From an uncultured Acidimicrobiales bacterium (GTDB lineage Bacteria; Actinomycetota; Acidimicrobiia; Acidimicrobiales; SZUA-35): a stretch of DNA of 5,504 nucleotides. The stretch spans positions 1-5,504 of the forward strand of contig CALJAE010000165.1 in the NCBI GenBank assembly GCA_938028175.1. Direction: 5' to 3'. This document shows positions 1 to 5,504 of the stretch, piece after piece (the first letter of the stretch is position 1; each line of letters begins with the position of its first letter). The notes below the pieces were generated by a model. That model ran no database searches. It was not told the origin of the DNA and saw only the letters and a program-made list of their open reading frames with translations. A program made the position numbers and the translations under genes.

Positions 1-1
1 G

Positions 2-772
2 GCTGTTAAAGCCTTTGCTCCTGCACCTGTTCCTTTCCCTATTATGCATGTTGATACAGGCCATAACTTCCCCGAAGTTATTGAGTTCCGCGACAAAATG
101 GTTGAAAAGTACGGGCTGAACTTGATTGTCGCTTCTGTACAAGACCAGATCGACTCTGGAAAAGTACAAGAAGAAACAGGACCTAACGCGTCTCGCAACT
201 TCTTACAGATTTCTGCATTGCTTGAAGGTATCGAAGAACACAAGTTTGATGCTTGCTTCGGTGGTGCAAGACGAGATGAAGAAAAGGCTCGTGCTAAAGA
301 GCGCATCTACTCATTTAGAGATGAGTTCGGTCAATGGGACCCTAAGGGTCAGCGTCCAGAACTTTGGAGCCTCTATAACGGCCGCTGTAATCCTGGCGAA
401 AATATGCGTATCTTCCCGATCTCTAACTGGACCGAGCTAGATGTCTGGCACTACATCAACGAAATGGAAGTAGAAGTTCCTCATATCTACCTTGCCCATG
501 AGCGTGAAGTGTTCCAGCGCGACGGCATGTGGATGGCTGTTACAGAGCACCTTCAAGCACCAGAGGGAACTGAAACCGAGAACAAACTTGTTCGATTCCG
601 AACCATTGGTGACGCAACAATTACAGGTGCAGTCGAGTCACCTGCAAAGACGCTCAGTCAAGTAATCGATGAAATTGGAGCCACACGTACTACCGAACGT
701 GGAGCCACCCGAGCTGACGACCGCAGAACTGAAGCCGCAATGGAAGACCGTAAGAAAGAAGGATACTTCTAA
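2..772 (+). CDS. cysD: Sulfate adenylyltransferase subunit 2 (ATP sulfurylase small subunit), 5'-truncated by window edge
   Basis: CysD is the PP-loop subunit that adenylates sulfate with ATP to give APS and pyrophosphate, working with the GTPase CysN in the cytoplasm. The frame is open from base 2, 14 codons before the first visible Met at 44. That Met lies inside the conserved segment MHVDTGHNF, so it is not the start. About 256 residues are visible. The family is about 300-330 long, so roughly 45-75 N-terminal residues, including the SGGKDS-type PP-loop, lie upstream of the window. Seen in order: HVDTGHNF (from 47), FGGARRDEEKARAKER (from 257), FRDEFGQWDPK, RPELWSLYNGR, FPISNWTELDVW, and the C-terminal run TTERGATRADDR followed by MEDRKKEGYF. 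These match the actinobacterial form of the family. The stop overlaps the cysN start by one base (TAATG), which implies translational coupling. Identity is very secure; only the start is missing. Confidence 0.97.
   Translation, partial: AVKAFAPAPVPFPIMHVDTGHNFPEVIEFRDKMVEKYGLNLIVASVQDQIDSGKVQEETGPNASRNFLQISALLEGIEEHKFDACFGGARRDEEKARAKERIYSFRDEFGQWDPKGQRPELWSLYNGRCNPGENMRIFPISNWTELDVWHYINEMEVEVPHIYLAHEREVFQRDGMWMAVTEHLQAPEGTETENKLVRFRTIGDATITGAVESPAKTLSQVIDEIGATRTTERGATRADDRRTEAAMEDRKKEGYF
757..764 (+). promoter_or_regulatory. Shine-Dalgarno site of cysN
   Basis: The purine-rich AGAAGGAT lies inside the last codons of cysD. Its AAGGA core (759-763) ends 8 bases before the cysN ATG at 772. This supports that ATG as the start and suggests cysN can be initiated independently as well as by coupling from cysD. 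Confidence 0.6.
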
Positions 773-2025
773 TGGACCTTTTAAGACTTGCCACAGCTGG
801 AAGTGTAGACGATGGAAAGTCGACCCTAATTGGTCGCCTACTCTACGACTCAAAATCTATTTTCGAAGATCAACTCGAGTCGATCGAGCAGACCTCTCAG
901 GCACGCGGCGCAGAACAAGTTGACTTGGCTCTGCTGACTGACGGTCTCAGAGCAGAACGTGAACAAGGTATTACCATCGACGTTGCGCACCGTTACTTTG
1001 CTACACCAAAACGTAAGTTCATTATTGCTGACACGCCCGGTCACACTCAGTACACACGCAACATGGTGACTGGAGCTTCGACTGCCAACCTTGCGATCAT
1101 TTTGATCGATGCTCGAAAAGGTATCCTTGAACAGTCTCGTCGCCACGCATTTATTGCCAGTCTTTTACAGATTCCTCACCTTGTCGTAGCCGTCAACAAG
1201 ATGGACCTTGTTGACTACGATCAAGAAGTGTACGAGAACATTCGAACCGAATTCATCGACTTTGCTACCAAACTAGACATCGCTGACCTTACGTTTATCC
1301 CAATGTCAGCACTAGTTGGAGACAATGTCGTCGACCGAAGCCAGAGCATGGACTGGTACAACGGACCGACTCTTCTTCATCACTTAGAAGAGGTCTATAT
1401 TGCTTCGGACAGAAACCTGCTTGATGCTCGTTTCCCTGTGCAGTTTGTAGTTCGCCCACAGAGCAAGACCCACCCTGACTACCGTGGTTATGCAGGCCGT
1501 GTTGAAGGTGGAATCATGCGACCAGGCGACGAGATTGTTGCTCTTCCTTCTGGCTTCACCACAAAGATCAAGTCGATTGAACAAAACGGAGAACAGCTAG
1601 AGCAGGCCTACTATCCAATGTCTGTCACAGTACTCTTAGAAGACGAAATTGATATCTCCCGTGGGGATATGATCTGTCGTGTCAACAACCAACCGAAGCC
1701 AACTCAAGACATTGAGGCAATGGTTTGCTGGATGGCCGATGCATCTACACTCAACGAAGGTTCGAAGCTTGCGATAAAGCACACCACAAACTGGGGTCGT
1801 GCCGTAATCAAAGAGTTCCGATACCGCCTAGATATCAATACTCTTAGTCGAGACTTTGAGGCTAAGTCACTAGAGCTAAACGAGATCGGCAAAGTTCGAA
1901 TGAGGGTCACTAAGCCACTAATGGCTGACCTCTATGACAGAAACCGTCAAACAGGTAGCTTTATATTGGTAGATGAATCCACCAACGTAACTGTTGGTGC
2001 AGGAATGATCACCTCAACCGAGTAA
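772..2025 (+). CDS. cysN: Sulfate adenylyltransferase subunit 1 (ATP sulfurylase GTPase subunit)
   Basis: CysN is an EF-Tu-like GTPase whose GTP hydrolysis drives APS synthesis by its partner CysD. All G motifs are visible: G1 GSVDDGKS (residues 10-17), G2 GITID (66-70), G3 DTPGH (87-91), G4 NKMD (142-145) and G5 SAL (179-181). The GTPase domain is followed by two beta-barrel-type domains (from about residue 215) and ends with the conserved C-terminal pattern TGSFILVDESTN..GAGMI. At 417 residues it matches a stand-alone CysN. There is no fused APS kinase domain, unlike the CysN-CysC fusion of mycobacteria; a separate cysC follows. The start is fixed by the TAATG overlap with cysD, a good Shine-Dalgarno and the family-typical beginning LLRLATAGSVDDGK. 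Nothing looks damaged. Confidence 0.97.
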   Translation: MDLLRLATAGSVDDGKSTLIGRLLYDSKSIFEDQLESIEQTSQARGAEQVDLALLTDGLRAEREQGITIDVAHRYFATPKRKFIIADTPGHTQYTRNMVTGASTANLAIILIDARKGILEQSRRHAFIASLLQIPHLVVAVNKMDLVDYDQEVYENIRTEFIDFATKLDIADLTFIPMSALVGDNVVDRSQSMDWYNGPTLLHHLEEVYIASDRNLLDARFPVQFVVRPQSKTHPDYRGYAGRVEGGIMRPGDEIVALPSGFTTKIKSIEQNGEQLEQAYYPMSVTVLLEDEIDISRGDMICRVNNQPKPTQDIEAMVCWMADASTLNEGSKLAIKHTTNWGRAVIKEFRYRLDINTLSRDFEAKSLELNEIGKVRMRVTKPLMADLYDRNRQTGSFILVDESTNVTVGAGMITSTE

Positions 2026-2027
2026 CT

Positions 2028-2627
2028 ATGTCCACTGAAAAGACAGAGAACACGGTCTGGCATGATGGCCTAATCGATCGTTTGACTAGAGAAACTAGTA
2101 CTGGCCAAAGCGGATTGACTGTTTGGCTTACTGGTCTCAGCGGGTCAGGTAAGTCCTCTGTCGCTGTGGAACTAGAACGTCAACTCGTAGAGGCTGGAAA
2201 CAGTGCATATTTGCTTGATGGCGACAATCTGCGTCACGGTTTGAATGGGGACCTTGGCTTTAGTCCGGAAGACCGACAAGAGAACATCCGCCGCACCTCA
2301 CATGTTGCCGCCCTATTTGCCGACGCCGGCATTGTGAGTATCGCTCCACTTGTCAGCCCATATCGAAAAAGTCGAAATTTGGCTCGGGAGCTTCACACCG
2401 CAGCAGGCATTAAGTTTGTTGAGGTCTTCATCGACACTCCCTTAGAGGTATGTCAACAGCGTGATCCTAAAGGGCTTTATGCCAAGGCAGCTAGCGGCGA
2501 AATAACGGGTATGACAGGAATCGATGCCCCCTATGAGGCTCCCGAAAGCCCTGAACTTCGCTATACACCTGAAGACGGCCTAGCTGATGAGGTCGCAGCC
2601 AAGATTATCGTTGCACTAGGCCTCTAA
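2028..2627 (+). CDS. cysC: Adenylyl-sulfate (APS) kinase
   Basis: CysC phosphorylates APS at the 3' hydroxyl with ATP to give PAPS, the sulfate donor for sulfotransferases and the substrate of PAPS reductases. Its 199 residues match the usual length (about 200). Visible motifs: Walker A GLSGSGKSS (residues 36-44); the APS-binding stretch LDGDNLRHGL (63-72); GFSPEDRQENIRR (77-89); APLVSPYR (106-113), whose Ser110 corresponds to the serine that is phosphorylated in the E. coli enzyme; DPKGLY (146-151); and GMTGIDAPYE (161-170). The start lies 2 bases after the cysN stop with no strong Shine-Dalgarno, so translation probably depends on ribosomes finishing cysN. The stop overlaps the stop of the convergent LCP gene by 4 bases, leaving no room for a separate terminator. 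Confidence 0.97.
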   Translation: MSTEKTENTVWHDGLIDRLTRETSTGQSGLTVWLTGLSGSGKSSVAVELERQLVEAGNSAYLLDGDNLRHGLNGDLGFSPEDRQENIRRTSHVAALFADAGIVSIAPLVSPYRKSRNLARELHTAAGIKFVEVFIDTPLEVCQQRDPKGLYAKAASGEITGMTGIDAPYEAPESPELRYTPEDGLADEVAAKIIVALGL

Positions 2628-3919
2628 AAGTCTTGACCCGTTACTAGAGCTAATTGTGCTACCTCTGGGTCTTCGATCAACACTGAATTGAAAGCTACTG
2701 AATTTTGGAATTCAATTGCGACCGCCTGAAATGCTGGGTTAAAGCGAATCTGAGTCTCCGGGACAACAGTTGGATAGTCAGCTATTTCTCCAACCCTAAT
2801 ATTGGTCTGACGAAGGCTTGTAGCCGCAGCGGTCGCTTGTCCCTGAACCCCGCTGCCGTTAAATACATCGACAGTCGCTCCCGCCAAGGTTGAGAATCCT
2901 CTGAACAAACCAAGAACTTCATCAGCTTCTGGAGACAGACGCAAGATCGATGCAGAGCCTTGGGTATCAGCAAACACAGGCAGCGTGTGGCTTGTGATGC
3001 TTTCTACCCCAACGCTTTGATATGTAGTTGCCAGTGAGGTCAACGAAGCGATACTCACACTGCTTGAAAAGACTACGTTGTCCGCAATCACTGAGATTTG
3101 CGAATCTGTATTTATCAGGTTGAGAGAGGTTGACGAAGAAACAAGCTCACTCGCTACCTCAACTAAAAAGTTACGCTGGCGCTCAGTTCGCCCCAGGTCT
3201 CCTGTTGGATCAGTTGTCCAACGACCCTCTTCGGTTTGCTCCTGATACGAGCGGGCTCGGGCATAAGCAAGAGCTTGCGAACCATCTAGTAGCTGGGGTC
3301 CTGCGTCTACCGCCAAGCCAGATGCCAAATCTCTTGCAGGACGCTCAAACTCTATTTCCACGCCCCCGAGTGCGTCTACCACAGATTGAAATCCGACAAA
3401 GTCCACTTCGGCATAGTGGTTAATTTCAACGCCCAAATTGGCTTGAATAGTTCTTACCAGTCTTCGTCTACCTTCGGTAAGTTCCTCTTCAGATGGCTCA
3501 GCTGAGCCAATCTGATAAGCGGAGTTGATCCGACCTGAACTGCCATCTATATCGACCCATAGGTCTCGAGGAACCGAAATAATGTCAATTCGATTTAAGT
3601 CCGGATCGACACGAGCAATAATCATTGTGTCGGTCCTTAGACCTTCAATCGGTGCTCCAGTACCTAAGATGAAGCCGGAGTTCTCGGAGTCCTCATCTAT
3701 TCCGGCTCGGTTATCGGTACCAACGAGCAACCAATTTGCTGGCTCGCTACTTGGAGTCTCAATCAACCCTAGTTCTGCTCTGACTAGCTTCTGAGACTGC
3801 CTGAAGGCAAACCCAGCCCCAACAGCACCTAATACCGCCACGACACTCAACAAAATACCGACAGACACCAAGAATTTATCCTTGAGTCTTCTCTTTGGCT
3901 TTATTGGGCGAGCAATCAT
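2624..3919 (-). CDS. LytR-CpsA-Psr (LCP) family cell-wall glycopolymer ligase with LytR_C domain
   Basis: LCP proteins transfer lipid-linked glycopolymers (teichoic acids, arabinogalactan, capsule) onto peptidoglycan at the outer face of the membrane. The 431 residues show a short basic N-terminus (residues 1-15), one membrane helix (about 16-38) and then an extracytoplasmic part. LCP motifs: LLVGTDNR (64-71), LRTDTMIIARVDP (94-106), IISVPRDLWVDIDG (113-126), INSAY (131-135), HYAEVDFVGFQSVVDALGGV (168-187), LLDGSQALAYARAR (210-223) and DLGRTERQRNFL (241-252). The Asp and Arg residues of these motifs bind the pyrophosphate and metal in characterised members. A C-terminal LytR_C domain begins near 349 with VDVFNGSGVQGQA. 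The ATG is the only usable start: upstream codons contain no ATG, GTG or TTG before an in-frame TAG. No clear Shine-Dalgarno is seen. The polymer substrate cannot be told from sequence. Confidence 0.94.
   Translation of the reverse strand: MIARPIKPKRRLKDKFLVSVGILLSVVAVLGAVGAGFAFRQSQKLVRAELGLIETPSSEPANWLLVGTDNRAGIDEDSENSGFILGTGAPIEGLRTDTMIIARVDPDLNRIDIISVPRDLWVDIDGSSGRINSAYQIGSAEPSEEELTEGRRRLVRTIQANLGVEINHYAEVDFVGFQSVVDALGGVEIEFERPARDLASGLAVDAGPQLLDGSQALAYARARSYQEQTEEGRWTTDPTGDLGRTERQRNFLVEVASELVSSSTSLNLINTDSQISVIADNVVFSSSVSIASLTSLATTYQSVGVESITSHTLPVFADTQGSASILRLSPEADEVLGLFRGFSTLAGATVDVFNGSGVQGQATAAATSLRQTNIRVGEIADYPTVVPETQIRFNPAFQAVAIEFQNSVAFNSVLIEDPEVAQLALVTGQDF
3489..3515. repeat. 27-bp near-perfect palindrome inside the LCP gene
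   Basis: The core GGCTCAGCTGAGCC (3495-3508) is a perfect 14-bp palindrome. It is extended by TCAGAT on the left (3489-3494) and ATCTGA on the right (3510-3515), with one unpaired A at 3509. That gives 13 complementary pairs with no loop in DNA. It encodes the stretch QIGSAEPSE, just after the conserved INSAY motif, in what looks like a variable surface segment of the LCP domain. It may be chance, a strong mRNA hairpin or a protein-binding site. Confidence 0.75.
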
Positions 3920-3925
3920 AAAGTC

Positions 3926-3945
3926 AATATCAAAACATAGATATT
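3926..3945. repeat. Inverted repeat directly upstream of the LCP start
   Basis: AATATC (3926-3931) and GATATT (3940-3945) are perfect 6-bp arms around an 8-base AT-rich spacer. The near arm ends 6 bases before the LCP start codon. This position fits an operator or a small 5'-leader hairpin. A 6-bp pair can arise by chance in a gap this size. Confidence 0.4.
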
Positions 3946-3955
3946 CGGCAGTAGC

Positions 3956-3984
3956 AACATACTAGTACCGAGACTTCCGAACAA
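3956..3984 (-). promoter_or_regulatory. Possible sigma-70-type promoter for the LCP gene
   Basis: On the minus strand, TTGTTC (3979-3984) as -35 and TATGTT (3956-3961) as -10 are separated by 17 bases. Matches to consensus are 3 of 6 and 4 of 6. It would start transcription about 30 bases before the LCP ATG. The match is weak, and the call rests mostly on spacing and location. Confidence 0.27.
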
Positions 3985-3991
3985 CGAACAA
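3978..3991. repeat. Tandem heptamer (CGAACAA x2)
   Basis: Two exact copies of CGAACAA lie back to back in the middle of the divergent intergenic region, overlapping the proposed -35 of the LCP gene. They could be a direct-repeat binding site or a chance duplication. Confidence 0.45.
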
Positions 3992-4030
3992 GTAACAATG
4001 GATCAATAATAGCGAATCGACCCAGTAATT

Positions 4031-4051
4031 TATCTACAATGAGAGTAGATA
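4031..4051. repeat. Inverted repeat directly upstream of the FHA/D0-like gene start
   Basis: TATCTAC (4031-4037) and GTAGATA (4045-4051) are perfect 7-bp arms around a 7-base spacer, ending 7 bases before the ATG at 4059. The left arm overlaps the -10-like TACAAT. A protein bound here would block that promoter; as RNA it would be a weak AU-rich hairpin. It mirrors the inverted repeat in front of the LCP gene. Confidence 0.45.
4035..4040 (+). promoter_or_regulatory. Possible -10 element of the FHA/D0-like gene
   Basis: TACAAT matches the TATAAT consensus at 5 of 6 positions and sits 18 bases before the ATG. It would give a leader of only about 10-12 bases, in keeping with the absence of a Shine-Dalgarno and the frequency of short or leaderless mRNAs in Actinobacteria. 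No convincing -35 hexamer is found 16-18 bases upstream. Confidence 0.35.
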
Positions 4052-4058
4052 GTCGCGT

Positions 4059-5357
4059 ATGAGTCCTTTAGAAGATCCCATTGAATCCCCCAAAGAAAAT
4101 AGTCGACCGATAAGAGACGGCATTAGTGATGTCGTGACCGTTGAATTGGATGATGGTTTCCAAATCAGCGGCTTAGAAAGTGCAAGCGAAGGACGCAATA
4201 GCCATCGCAAGAGAAGTGGAACCGAGATCCGACACGTAGCAGGCTTAGACGCTGGCAGCCGTCTCAGCCTGATTAACGGAACTTACTTAATCGTGACTAG
4301 CCCAGGTTCTCAAGCTATCGAAATCGAAATCGAAGATAGTACAGCCATCATAAAACCGAACGACCTTGGAATAACGTTAGATGGTATTGTTATCGATACT
4401 GAAGAGGTAGTAGGCGAACGGGTTATCAGCGTCAACGGCAACAGCTTCACAATACGCACTGAACGAAACCACTCCTCTAAGCCATCAAGGTTTTCAAGAA
4501 ACAAAAAACGTAAGAATATCCAGGTACCAAAGTTTCGTTTAAAAGAAAAGGTGACATGGATTTATGGCGATACCGACGAAAGTCCTGCAAAAGACCTGGA
4601 TGAAGAATCGCAAGAGTTTCTTGATTCGATCGCCGATGCCAGAAACCTCGATGCTGCGACACAGAGAAATCTCCACCCAGATCCAGAAGAGTTTGCACAA
4701 AGAGTAGATACTAAAGGCGAAGAGATCTTCTCGCGAAATCCATCAGACAACAACTTTTTGCGTTGGAGCATCTCGTATGCAAACCTTCCATGGAGACCTA
4801 ACCTGGGTTCCTCACGGGAGATCCCAAGGAATCTACACGCTAACGTGGACGAACTTTGTTCGATTCCTTCAGTCCCGATCACAGCAAACCTAACCAAAGG
4901 TCCACTGGCAATCGTTGGGCCAGCAGAGGCACGATACGCTAGCGCCCGACACGCCATTTGTTCTCTCGTCGGTTTTCAAAAGGTAGGTTCGATCGATCTA
5001 AAGGTTATTACAACACCCGAAAACTCCGAAACATTTTGGGGATGGACAAGCCAGTTTCCAAGTTGGGCTTCGCAGGCTGATAACCAGAATCGAGTCGTAA
5101 TCGTTGACGGAATGAGAGCCTTCGACCTTGCCGGCCTTCATCATAAAAAAGTGATAAATCGAGAAATGTATATGATTCTCCTAGCCGAAGACGAGACCGA
5201 CTTACCCGACTATTTCGATATCAAACTCAACGTCAGTGAAGACGGTTCAGCCGCAGCTGTAAACAGAGCTAACGAACAAATCGAAGGTATAGCTCTAGGA
5301 GTTGGGATTAGACATGCCACCCGATTAATGCAGCGCCTCGACCAGATTGCCGATTAG
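4059..5357 (+). CDS. Uncharacterised protein resembling the non-catalytic N-terminal half of FHA-FtsK/SpoIIIE (EssC/EccC-like) ATPases
   Basis: There is no confident name for this 432-residue protein. Residues 56-136 begin RHVAGLDAGSRLSL and end NGNSFTIR, the layout of the FHA-like domain in actinobacterial FHA-FtsK proteins, but the phosphopeptide-binding Gly-Arg, Ser-x-x-His and Asn-Gly residues are not evident. Residues 137-165 are strongly basic, and 170-225 are acidic, probably helical. From about 223, EIFSRNPSDNNFLRWSISYA followed by LPWRP resembles the segment entering the pre-motor (D0) domain of EssC/EccC proteins. GPLAIVGPAEARYASARHAI (281-300) sits like a P-loop but lacks the GKS/T. 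Residues 345-350 (RVVIVD) resemble a Walker B-like strand. The protein ends with IRHATRLMQRLDQIAD, where the first FtsK ATPase module would follow. No membrane segment or signal peptide is visible. The start is forced: an in-frame TAG lies at 4050-4052 and there is no alternative start. A regulatory or scaffolding role is inference; a remnant of a longer protein is the alternative. Confidence 0.55.
   Translation: MSPLEDPIESPKENSRPIRDGISDVVTVELDDGFQISGLESASEGRNSHRKRSGTEIRHVAGLDAGSRLSLINGTYLIVTSPGSQAIEIEIEDSTAIIKPNDLGITLDGIVIDTEEVVGERVISVNGNSFTIRTERNHSSKPSRFSRNKKRKNIQVPKFRLKEKVTWIYGDTDESPAKDLDEESQEFLDSIADARNLDAATQRNLHPDPEEFAQRVDTKGEEIFSRNPSDNNFLRWSISYANLPWRPNLGSSREIPRNLHANVDELCSIPSVPITANLTKGPLAIVGPAEARYASARHAICSLVGFQKVGSIDLKVITTPENSETFWGWTSQFPSWASQADNQNRVVIVDGMRAFDLAGLHHKKVINREMYMILLAEDETDLPDYFDIKLNVSEDGSAAAVNRANEQIEGIALGVGIRHATRLMQRLDQIAD
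4317..4334 (+). repeat. Hexamer microrepeat ATCGAA x3 (Ile-Glu repeats)
   Basis: Three exact in-frame copies of ATCGAA encode IEIEIE within the FHA-like region of the uncharacterised gene. Alternating hydrophobic and charged residues fit a beta strand. The repeat length is a multiple of three, so copy-number slippage would not break the frame. Confidence 0.6.
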
Positions 5358-5361
5358 CAAA

Positions 5362-5504
5362 CTAGAGACTCAACTCAGAAGCTACACACTCAGCAATACT
5401 TCTTTGAATTCCAACGGGGATATCATTCGATGAATCCTCGGTTAATAACTTATCCAATGATTCAAATTCACTGAATGACATCTCCGAAGACGTTCTGTCC
5501 CAGA
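5362..5504 (-). CDS. C-terminal end of a convergent gene of unknown function (5' part outside the window)
   Basis: On the minus strand one frame is open from the window edge to a TAG at 5362-5364, giving 46 residues. The visible end reads SFSEFESLDKLLTEDSSND and then ...IAECVASELSL; it is acidic and serine-rich. No family is recognised. The other two minus frames are closed by stops, and the plus-strand frames show no coherent continuation of the upstream gene. The 4-base gap to the preceding stop mirrors the tight convergent cysC/LCP junction. The short visible length limits certainty that it is a real gene. Confidence 0.5.
   Translation of the reverse strand, partial: WDRTSSEMSFSEFESLDKLLTEDSSNDIPVGIQRSIAECVASELSL

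Larger units (their letters stand above)
3920..4058. promoter_or_regulatory. Divergent intergenic promoter region between the LCP gene and the FHA/D0-like gene
   Basis: This 139-bp AT-richer gap separates two divergent start codons and is the only real spacer in the window. It must hold both promoters and any shared operator. It carries an inverted repeat next to each start codon and a tandem heptamer. No tRNA, riboswitch or small ORF was recognised in it. Confidence 0.8.

Noticed and set aside
676..712. Repeated GGAGCCAC with ACGT half-sites near the end of cysD
   Set aside because: It falls in the conserved TTERGATRADDR-encoding region, so protein conservation explains it.
1090..1110. Short inverted repeat (CGATCA-TTT-TGATCG) in cysN
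   Set aside because: It lies in conserved codons of the GTPase domain and is only 6 bp per arm, which is common by chance in 5.5 kb.
638..1146. Minus-strand open frames opposite cysD and cysN
   Set aside because: They are antisense shadows of two clearly conserved genes and show no family motif.
3130..3423. Plus-strand open frame opposite the LCP gene
   Set aside because: It is an antisense shadow of a conserved LCP domain, with no recognisable motif or ribosome binding site.
4715..4737. Near-palindrome around AGATCT in the FHA/D0-like gene
   Set aside because: Two mismatched pairs interrupt it and the perfect core is only 6 bp, so it is not distinguishable from chance.
4562..4957. 131-residue minus-strand open frame opposite the FHA/D0-like gene
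   Set aside because: Its serine/arginine-rich, motif-free composition is typical of an antisense frame, and the plus-strand frame has the coherent domain pattern.
5355..5504. Possible frameshifted continuation of the FHA/D0-like gene into an ATPase domain
   Set aside because: The three plus frames after 5357 show no FtsK-like sequence. The same-frame readthrough meets a stop after about 39 codons and the +1 frame after about 25.

Overview
The window looks like a compact actinobacterial chromosome segment of moderate GC (roughly 45-50% by eye). The visible CysD closely resembles the mycobacterial/actinobacterial form of the family. The cell-wall gene is an LCP ligase with a C-terminal LytR_C domain, as is common in Actinobacteria. 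The genes are packed almost without spacers: a 1-base overlap, a 2-base gap, a 4-base convergent overlap and a 4-base convergent gap. Together these suggest a small, streamlined member of the phylum, perhaps an aquatic Acidimicrobiia-type lineage. That placement is inference from remembered families, not from a search.

Left part (2-2627, + strand): a sulfate-activation operon cysD-cysN-cysC. CysD (5' end cut by the window edge) and CysN form ATP sulfurylase, which makes adenosine 5'-phosphosulfate (APS). CysC phosphorylates APS to PAPS. The three genes are translationally packed (TAATG junction, then a 2-base gap).

Middle (2624-3919, - strand): a LytR-CpsA-Psr (LCP) family membrane protein, expected to attach a phosphate-linked glycopolymer to peptidoglycan outside the membrane. 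It converges on cysC, and the two stop codons overlap. A near-perfect 27-bp palindrome lies inside this gene.

Intergenic 3920-4058: a 139-bp divergent promoter region. It holds a short inverted repeat just before each of the two start codons and a tandem heptamer.

Right part (4059-5357, + strand): a 432-residue protein with no obvious name. By pattern it resembles the non-catalytic front half of an FHA-FtsK/SpoIIIE (EssC/EccC-like) ATPase: a degenerate FHA-like region, then the domain that normally precedes the first motor domain. It has no membrane helices and ends where the ATPase modules would begin. This is the most unusual item in the window. A convergent gene of unknown function (C-terminal 46 residues only) starts 4 bases beyond its stop and runs out of the window.
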